Notes: generated from the letters alone by a model not told the origin. A stretch of DNA of 7,317 bases from JADLCB01 sp964398315 (GCA_964398315.1 CAYNMV010000112.1:1-7317); one strand, 5' to 3'. Positions 1-6,835 are shown, counted from the stretch's first letter. Program-made: numbers and translations.

Positions 1-989
1 ACGCTGCCGGACTGTTTCATGCTGGTGAGCATGCGCTGGATTTCGCTGGTGCGCATCAGCTCTCCGAAGAGGGTGGCCAGCAGGGGATTGCCGCCGATGT
101 TCTCGTTGGTGCGCACGCTGGAGCCGAAGTCGACGAACCCCACCCCTTTTTCGGTGATGACGAAGTTGTCGAGGCGCAGGTCGAGATGGATGACATCGGC
201 CAGCTCGTGCAGCGCCATCAGCAGTTCGGCGGCCTGGCGGGCGAACTCAAGCTGGGGGAGGATCGGGCCGCCGTTTCGCAGCCAGTTCATCCAGAGCTTG
301 CGGACGTAGCCGCGGTGATCCTGCTCCATGTGGATCACCCGCGGCACGCGCTCGCGGTAGCGGGGCGGCAGGTGGCGTTCGAGGATGCGCAGGATGGCGG
401 CCTCGCGGGTCAGGAACAGGGGGAAAATCTTCTCGGTGAATTTCTGCGCCCGGCGATGGATCTCGGTCAGCGGGGTGCCGGGGAACTTGGCGCGCAGGCG
501 CGCCACCACGCGGTCGAAGCTGGGGATCTGCTTGAGCACGATCCATTCGCCGGGGCGATCGGGGCAGGGCTGCAGCTCCACGTGATAGGTGAAGCGCTCG
601 GTGATCTCGCGCGGGCGGATGAGCAGCGTCTTGCGGGCGGCGAAGAGATAGCGCGGAGGGCACAGCAGCGGCAGGCGCATCCCCAGGCGTTTTTCCCGCA
701 CGATGGCGCCATTGGTCTGCACCGCGAAGCCGCGCTGCTGGAAGCGATCGGCCAGGCCGATCAGGTTCTGGCGATTGCTGGTGATGTAGATGAACATCCC
801 GCCCCAGCGCAGGCGATCGAACACATCGTCCGGGCCGTGCGGTTCATCCTCCACCGCGAACAGGTAATCGACCATGCCGCCGGGCTGGGTGAGCGAGGTC
901 TTGTCCGCCCGGGCGCGGTACTCGGGGTCGCGCAGCAGGCGCGACTCAATCGCGGCGGCGATCATCGCCTCCCGGCGCAGGGGGGCCAT
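1..989 (-). CDS. Kinase-fold protein with extra N-terminal module (3' end cut by window)
   Basis: The minus frame stays open from about 1060 to the window edge, giving 329 residues from the ATG at 989. Protein-kinase landmarks occur in order: a beta-3 lysine in WIVLKQIP (K153), a helix-C glutamate in LTREAAILRIL (E196), a catalytic loop HLDLRLDN (H268, D270, N275), and VDFGSS with the DFG aspartate at D287. All residues needed for phosphotransfer are therefore present, although no clear GxGxxG loop precedes the lysine. The short catalytic loop resembles the lipopolysaccharide-kinase/RIO-like groups more than eukaryotic-type Ser/Thr kinases. The substrate is unknown. About 120 residues precede the kinase domain and are not an obvious part of it. 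The start is uncertain: a GTG at 1049 in the same frame would add 20 residues, and neither start has a strong ribosome binding site. The activation segment onward is only partly visible. Confidence 0.8.
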   Translation of the reverse strand, partial: MAPLRREAMIAAAIESRLLRDPEYRARADKTSLTQPGGMVDYLFAVEDEPHGPDDVFDRLRWGGMFIYITSNRQNLIGLADRFQQRGFAVQTNGAIVREKRLGMRLPLLCPPRYLFAARKTLLIRPREITERFTYHVELQPCPDRPGEWIVLKQIPSFDRVVARLRAKFPGTPLTEIHRRAQKFTEKIFPLFLTREAAILRILERHLPPRYRERVPRVIHMEQDHRGYVRKLWMNWLRNGGPILPQLEFARQAAELLMALHELADVIHLDLRLDNFVITEKGVGFVDFGSSVRTNENIGGNPLLATLFGELMRTSEIQRMLTSMKQSGS

Positions 990-1351
990 CGCCGGCGGCA
1001 GGTGCGCTGGCGGCTGGAGCAGGCCGACCTGTCCAACTTGATTCAACACGCTGGGCAATTCTCATCACGGGCACTGCGCCCACGGCGGCCCGCCGACACG
1101 CACCGGCAGCGCTGCCGGGCGCAAGCCGCCCCAGCCAGGCACCCGGCAGACGCAATCACCGGGCCACGCTGCGCACGAAACCGGCCGATCGCGGGCCGGC
1201 CGTTCCACCGGCATCGTCCGCTGTCCGCCTGGGCCGGCCGGGAGGATGGCCGCTGGGATCCATTCTGGCCAATCGCATCCACCGGGCAATCTATTCTCCC
1301 GCCCGCTGACCTTGCAACCGCAAACCCCATCGACAACACTGTTCCGATAAG
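990..1351. other. Divergent spacer with GC-rich inverted repeats
   Basis: No convincing gene lies between the kinase-fold gene (leftward) and the DUF488 gene (rightward); if the kinase gene starts at the GTG at 1049, the spacer is about 300 bases. It holds an 8-bp perfect inverted repeat, CTGCCGGG at 1112-1119 with CCCGGCAG at 1142-1149. It also holds a 6-bp stem, CCGGCC at 1181-1186 with GGCCGG at 1194-1199. The 10-mer GGGCCGGCCG occurs directly repeated at 1193-1202 and 1231-1240. In a sequence this GC-rich, short repeats of this kind are weak evidence. I could not find a good -35/-10 pair, though promoters for both flanking genes should lie here. Confidence 0.5.
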
Positions 1352-1771
1352 ATGCCGGCCCCCATCCCCACCATTCGTACCCGACGCTGGAATGATCCGG
1401 CCGAGCCGGGTGAGGGTTGCCGTATCCTGATCACGCGCTACCGCCCCCGCGGCGTCGCCCGGGCCGAGGAGACCTGGGATGAGTGGCAGCCCAACCTGGG
1501 CCCGAGCCGGGAACTGCACGCCGCTTTCTGGGGCAAGCACGGCCTCACCCCCATCACCTGGCAAACCTATCTCGCCCGCTACCGGGCGGAGATGCGCCAG
1601 CAGCGCCAGCGGATCGACGAGCTGGCCCGCCGGGTGCTGGCCGGTGAGTCGTTGACCCTGCTCTGCTCCTCGGCCTGCCAGCGCGAGTCGCGCTGTCATC
1701 GCTCGGTGCTGAAAAAGCTGATCGAGAAGCGTGTGGCAGCCCTGGGCGGCAGGGCCGGTGAGGCCGACTGA
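1352..1771 (+). CDS. DUF488 family (YeaO-like) protein
   Basis: The 139-residue product matches the DUF488 pattern. It opens with IRTRRWNDPAEPGEGCRILI, follows with the family's R-x-x-PRG motif (RYRPRG, 29-34), then the PSREL segment near 51-55 and the W...RYRAEM helix at 70-81. It ends with the core strand LTLLCSSACQ and then CHRSVLKKLI. Several DUF488 proteins carry a Cys-rich or CHR motif at this position; here C105, C109, C115 and H116 could bind a metal or act as a redox site, which is inference. The biochemical function of the family is not established. Length is near the usual 115-150 residues. The ATG at 1352 fits the usual family N-terminus, although only a weak ATAAG purine stretch precedes it. 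The gene appears to be monocistronic and converges on the glycosyltransferase gene. Confidence 0.85.
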   Translation: MPAPIPTIRTRRWNDPAEPGEGCRILITRYRPRGVARAEETWDEWQPNLGPSRELHAAFWGKHGLTPITWQTYLARYRAEMRQQRQRIDELARRVLAGESLTLLCSSACQRESRCHRSVLKKLIEKRVAALGGRAGEAD

Positions 1772-1934
1772 TGCGGGCGGGCATCCGCCAGGCGGCCTGA
1801 TCACCGGTGCGGCCCCGATCACGCCCGATCCATCCCGGCGGGCCCGGGTGAAATCATCCCGCGCGATGAAGCAGACGGGTTGGCGCGGAGGGGGCATCGG
1901 CTTCGGAGGCGCTTGATCGGCGGGTACCGGCGGC
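1772..1934. other. Convergent intergenic region
   Basis: This 163-base gap separates the tail-to-tail DUF488 and glycosyltransferase genes. A 5-bp GC stem with a 4-base loop (GGCGG 1776-1780, CCGCC 1785-1789) follows the DUF488 stop almost immediately. A similar CCGGC/GCCGG stem at 1927-1942 overlaps the other gene's stop codon. Neither is followed by a T-tract, so I do not call an intrinsic terminator. Termination may be Rho-dependent or use stems without a U-tract. Confidence 0.4.
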
Positions 1935-3500
1935 TCAGCCGGGCGGCTCGGGCGGTGTTTCTGCCGCGCGCTGGCGGGGCGGCGCTGGTGCGCGGGCGGC
2001 GGCGAGCGCCTGCAGGCGCTGGCGGCGATGGGCGATGGTCTGGCTCATGCCCAGGACGGCCAGGTGGAAGCGCGCTGGGGCGGTGGTGAACGCGCGCTGC
2101 AGGTACTGGTCGGCCAGCGCGAATCGGCCCATCCAGTCCGCCCCCCGGGCCGAGGCGAGCCATACCTCCCAGCGGTGGGGCATGCGCTGGCGGGCATCGG
2201 CCAGGACGGCATCGGCGAACACCAGTTCACCGCGCAACTGGGCCTCATCGGCGATCACGATGGGCATGCGGTTGGAGCCCGGCTGCTGGCTCATCGAATA
2301 AAAGTAGAGTGCGCGCGGCGTGGTCCACTGCAGGGCGTAGTGGATCGACACCGCCGCCCACGCCAGCGCCAGCACAGCGGCCAGTGCGCGGCCCGGGCGG
2401 ATCGTGGCCAGGTGTCGGCCGATCAGCGGCAGCAGAAAGGCCGAGGGGAGATAGATCAGCCGCTCGCCGAAGTGCGTGCCGATGATCAGCCAGGCGTTGC
2501 TGATGATGAAATAGGTGGCGGCCGCTGCGCTCAGGCAGATCAGCGCTGGCCAGTTGCGCTGCCTGAACCAGCGCACCGCCAGCCCGGCGATCAGGATGAG
2601 CCCCAGCGCGCCAAGCCAGAGGTGTCCATCGCGCCAGCCGCCGGGCTGGAGGTTGTCGCCGCCATGATCGATCGACATGCGGCCGGGGGCGAGCAGCAGT
2701 TGGACATAGCGGCCGAGAATCTTCAGCGGCCAGAGGAGGCGATCGACCCCCCGGGCATGGCCCACCGGATTGATGCTCTGATCGATCCAGAGGGGATCGG
2801 TCATGAAGCCCAGGAAGGTCTCGCGCGCAGTCAGGTAGGCCGAGAGGGCCCAGACGGTGATGGCGGCGGCGATGCCCGCCCGCCGGCGCTCATCCGGGCT
2901 GGCCTGCGGGCGGTGATGCAGCCACCAGATCAATCCCAGCACGAACGGCAGGACGATCGCCTGCTCCTTGCACAGCAGGGCTGCCAGCGACAGCACCAGC
3001 AGGGCGATCACGCGCCCGCGCGTCCACGGCCGCCAGGCGATCAGGCAGGCGGCGACAAAGAGAATCGTCACCAGCGACTCGGTGCGGTAGGCGGTGATGC
3101 CGATGATCTCCGTGCGCGAGGGGTGAACGGCGAAGAGCACCCCCGCGATCGCCGCCGGCCCCACGCCAAACAGGCGCAGCGCCAGCAGGGTTACCAGGCC
3201 GGTTGCCACGCCATGCAGCAGCAGGTTGACCAGATGGAACGCCCATGGGGTGCCGCCGTGGATCCACCACTGCAAAGCGAAGGTGGTAGAGGCGAGCGGG
3301 CGATAGAGGATGTCTGCGCCGTGCAGGTAGAAGGTGTCGGTCCAGAGTTGCCCGAAGCGCGCGGGGTGATGGATGCGCGGATCGTTGAGCAGCAATTCGA
3401 CATCATCGTACGCGAAATCAATCCCAAGGGTCGGGAGGAATGGCAGCAGCGCCAGCAGGGCGGTGAGGATCGGCAGAAGGCGAATCAGGCGCTGGGGCAT
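1935..3500 (-). CDS. TMTC/DUF1736-type GT-C membrane glycosyltransferase
   Basis: This 521-residue polytopic protein has roughly 10-12 hydrophobic segments. It follows the order of TMTC-type protein O-mannosyltransferase-like proteins. After the first helix comes the paired-aspartate motif DFAYDD (D32, D33), the usual catalytic/metal site of GT-C enzymes. Then come YRPL at 66-69, HLVNLLLH at 89-96, FAVHPSRTE at 123-131 and CKEQAIVLP near 177-184. A DUF1736-like stretch spans about 228-280 (NPVGHARGVDRLLW, APGRMSIDHG). GERLIYLPS lies at 345-353. Residues 400-500 look like a worn-down TPR tail, and the last 20 are Pro/Ala-rich. It presumably transfers a sugar from a lipid-linked donor on the outer face of the inner membrane; donor and acceptor are unknown. 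I chose the ATG at 3500 because the hydrophobic helix begins right after it; ATGs at 3506 and 3581 are in frame, and no start has a clear ribosome binding site. Confidence 0.85.
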   Translation of the reverse strand: MPQRLIRLLPILTALLALLPFLPTLGIDFAYDDVELLLNDPRIHHPARFGQLWTDTFYLHGADILYRPLASTTFALQWWIHGGTPWAFHLVNLLLHGVATGLVTLLALRLFGVGPAAIAGVLFAVHPSRTEIIGITAYRTESLVTILFVAACLIAWRPWTRGRVIALLVLSLAALLCKEQAIVLPFVLGLIWWLHHRPQASPDERRRAGIAAAITVWALSAYLTARETFLGFMTDPLWIDQSINPVGHARGVDRLLWPLKILGRYVQLLLAPGRMSIDHGGDNLQPGGWRDGHLWLGALGLILIAGLAVRWFRQRNWPALICLSAAAATYFIISNAWLIIGTHFGERLIYLPSAFLLPLIGRHLATIRPGRALAAVLALAWAAVSIHYALQWTTPRALYFYSMSQQPGSNRMPIVIADEAQLRGELVFADAVLADARQRMPHRWEVWLASARGADWMGRFALADQYLQRAFTTAPARFHLAVLGMSQTIAHRRQRLQALAAARAPAPPRQRAAETPPEPPG

Positions 3501-3509
3501 GATCATCGG

Positions 3510-3515
3510 AGTATA
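3510..3515 (-). promoter_or_regulatory. Possible -10 element for the glycosyltransferase gene
   Basis: TATACT (minus strand, 3515 to 3510) lies only 4-10 bases before the ATGs at 3506 and 3500. Used as a -10 box, it would start transcription at about 3503-3500 and give a leaderless or nearly leaderless mRNA, in line with the missing ribosome binding site. No good -35 lies at the right distance, so this is tentative. Confidence 0.3.
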
Positions 3516-3660
3516 CCGGCGGTTGCCGCCCTGGCAGGGCACGGGCCGGGCAGAGGGGAATGGGCCGCAAGGATGTGCCATTCAGGAGCCGCGTGCGCCG
3601 TCGGGAGGAAAGCGGAGGATCCAGATCAACGCGGGTCGCTTCTCACTGTATATTCATATG

Positions 3661-3716
3661 ACGCGGATTGGCGGAGGGTTCGATGGTGCATCCTCCGCCA
3701 TCCGCGTTCACTTTTT
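3661..3716 (+). terminator. Terminator-like hairpin without an annotated upstream gene
   Basis: The left arm ACGCGGATTGGCGGAGG (3661-3677) pairs with CCTCCGCCATCCGCGT (3692-3707), giving 16 base pairs with a single bulged T and a 14-base loop. TTCACTTTTT follows at 3707-3716, which is a usable U-tract on the plus strand. The minus direction lacks a T-run. No plus-strand gene lies upstream, since 1935-3500 is coded on the minus strand. It may end an antisense or small RNA, act as an attenuator before the gene at 3899, or insulate the divergent genes. Confidence 0.55.
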
Positions 3717-3750
3717 CCGCCTGAAATCATCACTTCCGCAAGAGATCGGT

Positions 3751-3778
3751 TTGCAATCCGTTGGCCAGCTATTAAAGT
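3751..3778 (+). promoter_or_regulatory. Weak sigma70-like promoter candidate for the six-helix protein gene
   Basis: TTGCAA (3751-3756) and TAAAGT (3773-3778) are separated by 16 bases, each matching consensus at four of six positions. The placement would give a leader of about 115 bases before the ATG at 3899 and lies after the 3661-3716 hairpin. The match is weak and could be chance. Confidence 0.25.
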
Positions 3779-3884
3779 CTGCCCGCTAACCATCCGATGA
3801 AGGCGCCCGGGAGCCATTGTTATCGGGCCTCCCGCTCGTGCATCACCTGGGCGGTGGTGTTGCGGGCTATACGCCACCGACCCC

Positions 3885-3890
3885 GAGGAA
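3885..3890 (+). promoter_or_regulatory. Ribosome binding site deciding the start at 3899
   Basis: GAGGAA lies 8 bases before the ATG at 3899. It selects this start over the in-frame ATG at 3797, which has no purine-rich stretch and would add 34 residues that do not resemble the rest of the protein. Confidence 0.75.
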
Positions 3891-3898
3891 TTTGTTCC

Positions 3899-4681
3899 AT
3901 GTCGATTGCCACCAGCTGGGATGCGCCCAGCGAGATTGAACTGTCCCCCGAGCCGCGCGGCATCTGGTCTAACCCGCCCACGCTTATCAAGTGGCTGTTC
4001 GTCGCTGATCTGGCCGTGGCCGCACTGGCGGTCATCTCACACGGTGTCGGCAAGGTGCTGGGCATCGGCAAGATCGACATGTTCCGCCTGGGGCAGGAAA
4101 ACAACCTGCCCACGTGGTACTCCTCTTCCCAGTTGCTGCTGGTGGCGCTGGTGCTGCTGCTGTTTGCCCGCCAGCGCATCGAGCGCCTGGGGCGCTTCGA
4201 CTGGCGGCTGATGCTGCCGTCGGCGTTTTTCTTCCTGCTCTCGCTGGATGAAACCGCCTCGATGCACGAGGGCATGGGCGATGCGCTAGAAGGGGTGCTG
4301 GCATCGCTGGGTGGCGGTACCGGCATGCGGGTGGGCGCCTGGACGCTGGTGGCCGCACCGGTGTTCCTGGTGGGCCTGTTCATCGTGGCACGGCTTACGC
4401 GGGCGTTCTGGGCCCACACGCCACGGGTCAAATGGAAGTTCATCATCGGCTTTGCCATCTGCTTTGTGTCAGCGGTGGGCGGGGAACTGATCATGAGCGC
4501 TGTCCCGGCCGACAGCCTGGCGGAGAAGGTGGAAACGCTCTTCGAGGAGACCGGTGAGATGGTCGGCATCACCATCCTGCTGTGGGCGGCGCTGGACCTG
4601 CTGGCCAGCGAAGATCACCCGCTCATCAGCCGCCGCCGCGCTGTGCGTCCGGCCGTCGAGGAGGAGCCGGTCGAGGTGTGA
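3899..4681 (+). CDS. Six-helix membrane protein of unknown function
   Basis: The product has 260 residues: a soluble N-terminus of about 28 residues, six predicted membrane helices (about 29-54, 77-93, 103-117, 146-167, 180-199 and 221-237), and an acidic tail (EEEPVEV). I do not recognise a named family. The segment GQENNLPTWYSSSQLL (65-80) resembles a recurring motif that I recall from uncharacterised bacterial membrane proteins. Unusual charged residues sit in or at the ends of helices: SLDETASMHEG (D117, E118, H123, E124) after helix 3, GGELIMS (E196) in helix 5, and FEETGEM (E216, E217, E220) just before helix 6. This pattern could bind a metal ion or form a proton or ion path; that is inference. 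The gene has its own ribosome binding site and terminator, so it is probably monocistronic. Confidence 0.85.
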   Translation: MSIATSWDAPSEIELSPEPRGIWSNPPTLIKWLFVADLAVAALAVISHGVGKVLGIGKIDMFRLGQENNLPTWYSSSQLLLVALVLLLFARQRIERLGRFDWRLMLPSAFFFLLSLDETASMHEGMGDALEGVLASLGGGTGMRVGAWTLVAAPVFLVGLFIVARLTRAFWAHTPRVKWKFIIGFAICFVSAVGGELIMSAVPADSLAEKVETLFEETGEMVGITILLWAALDLLASEDHPLISRRRAVRPAVEEEPVEV

Positions 4682-4720
4682 TGCCGATTGCCATACCCGA
4701 CCCAGATGAATCATGAATAG

Positions 4721-4756
4721 CCGCCTGCAGCCATCCGCTGCAGGCGGTTTTGTTTT
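4721..4756 (+). terminator. Intrinsic terminator after the six-helix protein gene
   Basis: CCGCCTGCAG (4721-4730) and CTGCAGGCGG (4738-4747) form a perfect 10-bp stem with a 7-base loop, followed by TTTTGTTTT at 4748-4756. It starts 39 bases after the stop codon. This is a classic Rho-independent terminator. Confidence 0.92.
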
Positions 4757-4846
4757 GCGCAGCGCGAGCGTGAACAGGGAGGGTGCGGAACCCTGGCACG
4801 CTGGTGCAGGCCGGCGATGCCACGCATCAGGTCATGTGCCGGACAG

Positions 4847-4905
4847 GCATAAAGCCAGCGGCCATCACGCGGGAATCTGGGGATTCCGGTCGTGATGGCC
4901 GCTGG
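4847..4905 (-). terminator. Long perfect inverted repeat, probable terminator for the exported-protein gene
   Basis: CCAGCGGCCATCACG (4855-4869) and CGTGATGGCCGCTGG (4891-4905) are perfectly complementary over 15 bp. Inside, GGAATC (4872-4877) and GATTCC (4882-4887) add a 6-bp stem with a TGGG loop. Read on the minus strand, the structure lies about 60 bases past the stop of the gene at 4969 and is followed by CTTTATG, a short U-rich tail. The weak tail leaves the terminator call uncertain. Confidence 0.45.
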
Positions 4906-4922
4906 TGGTCTGCCTGATGATT

Positions 4923-4958
4923 GCCTGTCGGGCCGCCCCCGGCAGGGGCAGGACAGGC
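4923..4958. repeat. Inverted repeat next to the stop of the exported-protein gene
   Basis: GCCTGTC (4923-4929) pairs with GACAGGC (4952-4958), and an inner GCCCC/GGGGC stem (4935-4939 and 4945-4949) extends the structure. It begins 11 bases past the stop codon on the minus strand. It could stabilise the 3' end of the mRNA or work together with the longer hairpin at 4855-4905. GACAGGC appears again at 4842-4848. Confidence 0.5.
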
Positions 4959-4968
4959 GCTCGGATGA

Positions 4969-6759
4969 TTACTTGTTGAGCTCTGCCGGGCGGGTGGCCG
5001 GGCCATCCTGGGCGGGGAGCGTCCAGTACTGTTGCAGAAGCTTCACCACGGGATCGCGCCCGCCAGCGCGGCGGTTGGCTTCGGCGAGGTACTGCGCGGC
5101 CATCTCTTCGCTGCCGCTGTTGTACGCCACATACGCCAGCAGGAACATTGCTTCCGGCGAGTTCTTCTCAACATCCGCCACGAACTTCAGTTCCTTGACG
5201 ATCTTCTCAATGTTCTCCTGTCCGAACATGGCCTTCAGGTCGTACTGCGCCAGCAGCAAGGCCGGATCCTGCGCGAAGGCGTTGCGCAGGGTCGGGTAGG
5301 CGCGGGCGAAGGAGGTGCTGCCGAGCAGGGCATTGACCTTGCCAAGCTGGATCAGCGGGTTGTTGGGGGCGACCTGCTCGGCCGCCTCATACCGGATCAG
5401 GGCATCGCGATAGCGGCCGCGCTGCAAGGCATCCTCGGCCTCCTGCATCACGTTCTTCAGGCCCTGGGCCTGGATGCCTTCGGCGAGGCTCTTGACCTGC
5501 AGCGGCGGCTGGCCGGGCTTGGGCAGATCCTCGGGGATGACGATCTCGCGCTGCGGCACGGCCGGGGGCAGGACGGCGTGGCCGGGCGGGGGGGTCACAT
5601 CAGCCGGTTGACGCACCGCGCCGGTGTCGCGCCGGGGCTGGCCGGGCTGAACGCCCTGACCCGGCTGCACGGGCTGCATGCCTGGCCGCTGCGGCTGGCG
5701 CTCCGCGCCCTGGGCCTGAGCGAGTTGGCGCTGCTGCTCGCGGAATTCGCGGGCGGCGATGTCGGATTCGGTCTGGGTCTGCTGCTGATAGCGTTGCAGC
5801 CGGCGCTGCAACTCGGCGTACTGGGTGCTCTGCTGGGCCGGGGTGGGCAGCAACAGGCGATTGGCCCGTGATCCGCCGGTGGCCAGATCGCCGGTCAGGG
5901 CTGAACCCTGGAGCAGGTTCTGCTGCTGCTGAGCCTGCTGCTGGCCAAGCGCGGTATTTTCGGGTGATTCAAACGGACGTTGGAGAGCATCGTTCAGCCC
6001 CTGGCCCGGCTGGGGCTGCTCGGTGGCGTCGCCCGGCTGTGTGGGGGCGGCCCACAGATTCATCAATTCCTGCTGCATAGATTGCAGTTGGCGCTGCTCG
6101 GGCGTGGTCAGGCCCTGGGTGGTGGTGTCCGACAGGCCGGTCAGGTAGGGATCATCAAGGCTGAACTCGCGCACGCCGTACAGGGGCGAGCCACTCAGCA
6201 CCGATTGGTGATCGATCGGCGCCTGGGCGCCGCTGGGTAGGATCAGGGCACCCGGGCGGGCATAGTTGATACTACCGGGCTGGCGGCCGGCGATGCTGCT
6301 GTCGATGCGCAGCGCATCGGAGGCATCCACAAAGGCGCCAGTTGCGCCCACCTGGGCGGTGTTGGGCGGCGGCACAACACCGCGCCCCTGTCCGTAGAAG
6401 GTCTGCGGGCGGGTCAGATCGACCCGGGCCGTGCCGGGCAGGGGAACCCCAGCGCTGTCGCGGATGAAACGGTCGGAGGTGATGCCGGTCGTCGAGCCAC
6501 GAAACTCGCGGGCATCGAACGTGCTGACGCTGCCACGGAAGTGGCGGCCGGCGGTGACGTTGCCGTAGACAATGTCATCCGGGGTGACGGCGGTGCGGCG
6601 CCCGACCGACTGGTTGTATCCACCGCTGCCGATCTGGTTGGACGCGTCCAGCGCCCGGCCATCGGAGCCGACCTGGTACTGCGCCGGTGCGGAAGAAGCC
6701 AGCCCCAGCGGGATGGCCGCAACTGCCGCGATCAGGAGTTTTTTCGTGGTTTTGCTCAT
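4969..6759 (-). CDS. Exported Gln/Pro-rich protein with C-terminal TPR-like domain
   Basis: The 596-residue product begins MSKTTKKLLIAAVAAIPLGL and continues to an APA-Q site, a Sec signal peptide likely cut after A26. Residues 27-205 are rich in Gly, Ser, Thr and Asp, with repeated FRG turns (HFRGS, EFRGS), and probably form beta structure. Residues 205-420 are Gln- and Pro-rich and largely disordered. They contain a poly-Gln patch near 272-284, a probable coiled coil near 312-356 (YAELQRRLQRYQQQTQTE) and short PGQ repeats (QPVQPGQGVQPGQP). Residues about 436-562 form three or four TPR-like helical pairs, starting NVMQEAEDALQRGRYRDALI. I know no named family; a scaffold or protein-interaction role in the periplasm or at the cell surface is inferred. 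The ATG at 6759 is preferred to the GTG at 6768 because an AAGGTGAG sequence sits at the right distance from the ATG. Confidence 0.85.
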   Translation of the reverse strand: MSKTTKKLLIAAVAAIPLGLASSAPAQYQVGSDGRALDASNQIGSGGYNQSVGRRTAVTPDDIVYGNVTAGRHFRGSVSTFDAREFRGSTTGITSDRFIRDSAGVPLPGTARVDLTRPQTFYGQGRGVVPPPNTAQVGATGAFVDASDALRIDSSIAGRQPGSINYARPGALILPSGAQAPIDHQSVLSGSPLYGVREFSLDDPYLTGLSDTTTQGLTTPEQRQLQSMQQELMNLWAAPTQPGDATEQPQPGQGLNDALQRPFESPENTALGQQQAQQQQNLLQGSALTGDLATGGSRANRLLLPTPAQQSTQYAELQRRLQRYQQQTQTESDIAAREFREQQRQLAQAQGAERQPQRPGMQPVQPGQGVQPGQPRRDTGAVRQPADVTPPPGHAVLPPAVPQREIVIPEDLPKPGQPPLQVKSLAEGIQAQGLKNVMQEAEDALQRGRYRDALIRYEAAEQVAPNNPLIQLGKVNALLGSTSFARAYPTLRNAFAQDPALLLAQYDLKAMFGQENIEKIVKELKFVADVEKNSPEAMFLLAYVAYNSGSEEMAAQYLAEANRRAGGRDPVVKLLQQYWTLPAQDGPATRPAELNK

Positions 6760-6763
6760 GGTG

Positions 6764-6771
6764 CTCACCTT
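6764..6771 (-). promoter_or_regulatory. Ribosome binding site of the exported-protein gene
   Basis: AAGGTGAG (minus strand, 6771 to 6764) ends 4 bases before the ATG at 6759. It overlaps the alternative GTG at 6768, so the ATG is the better start. Confidence 0.6.
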
Positions 6772-6797
6772 CGCCGTGGGATGGGTTGTTCCGGCGC

Positions 6798-6822
6798 GCC
6801 TGCCGTACTGACAGCGGCAGGC
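6798..6822. repeat. Hairpin in the 5' leader of the exported-protein gene
   Basis: GCCTGCCG (6798-6805) and CGGCAGGC (6815-6822) form a perfect 8-bp stem with a 9-base loop, about 40-60 bases before the start at 6759. It would be transcribed in that gene's leader if its promoter lies near 6836-6860. It may be a stability element or a protein-binding site. Confidence 0.45.
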
Positions 6823-6835
6823 TCCGCAATTCTGT

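Larger units (their letters stand above)
3501..3898. other. Divergent spacer between glycosyltransferase and six-helix protein genes
   Basis: This gap of about 400 bases carries a strong hairpin with a T-tract on the plus strand (3661-3716, listed separately), a weak plus promoter (3751-3778) and a likely 5' leader for the gene at 3899. In the leader, CGGGAG...CTCCCG (about 3808-3834) and CGGTGG...CCACCG (about 3852-3879) can form 6-bp stems. The two longest open frames through here are shadows running in from neighbouring genes, and I see no small gene with a ribosome binding site. Confidence 0.45.

Noticed and set aside
1112..1240. GC-rich inverted and direct repeats as a possible mobile-element end
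   Set aside because: The repeats are short and made of GGCC-type sequence expected by chance at this GC content, and no transposase or target duplication is present.
186..1430. Long plus-strand open frame of 414 codons
   Set aside because: It runs antisense through the kinase-fold gene, whose motifs are unmistakable on the minus strand. Its product is Ala/Gly/His/Gln-rich, a typical GC-rich shadow, and it extends into the intergenic region.
1043..1897. Minus-strand open frame of 284 codons
   Set aside because: It lies antisense to the DUF488 gene and spans intergenic repeats. Composition is Pro/Gly/Arg-rich and no family is recognisable.
2028..3800. Plus-strand open frame of 590 codons
   Set aside because: It is antisense to the TMTC-type gene. 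Its product is hydrophilic and low in complexity, with no recognisable motif, whereas the minus strand gives clear family motifs.
5032..5871. Plus-strand open frame of 279 codons opposite the exported-protein gene
   Set aside because: It is a Leu/Gly-rich shadow created by Gln and Ala codons on the other strand, with no ribosome binding site.
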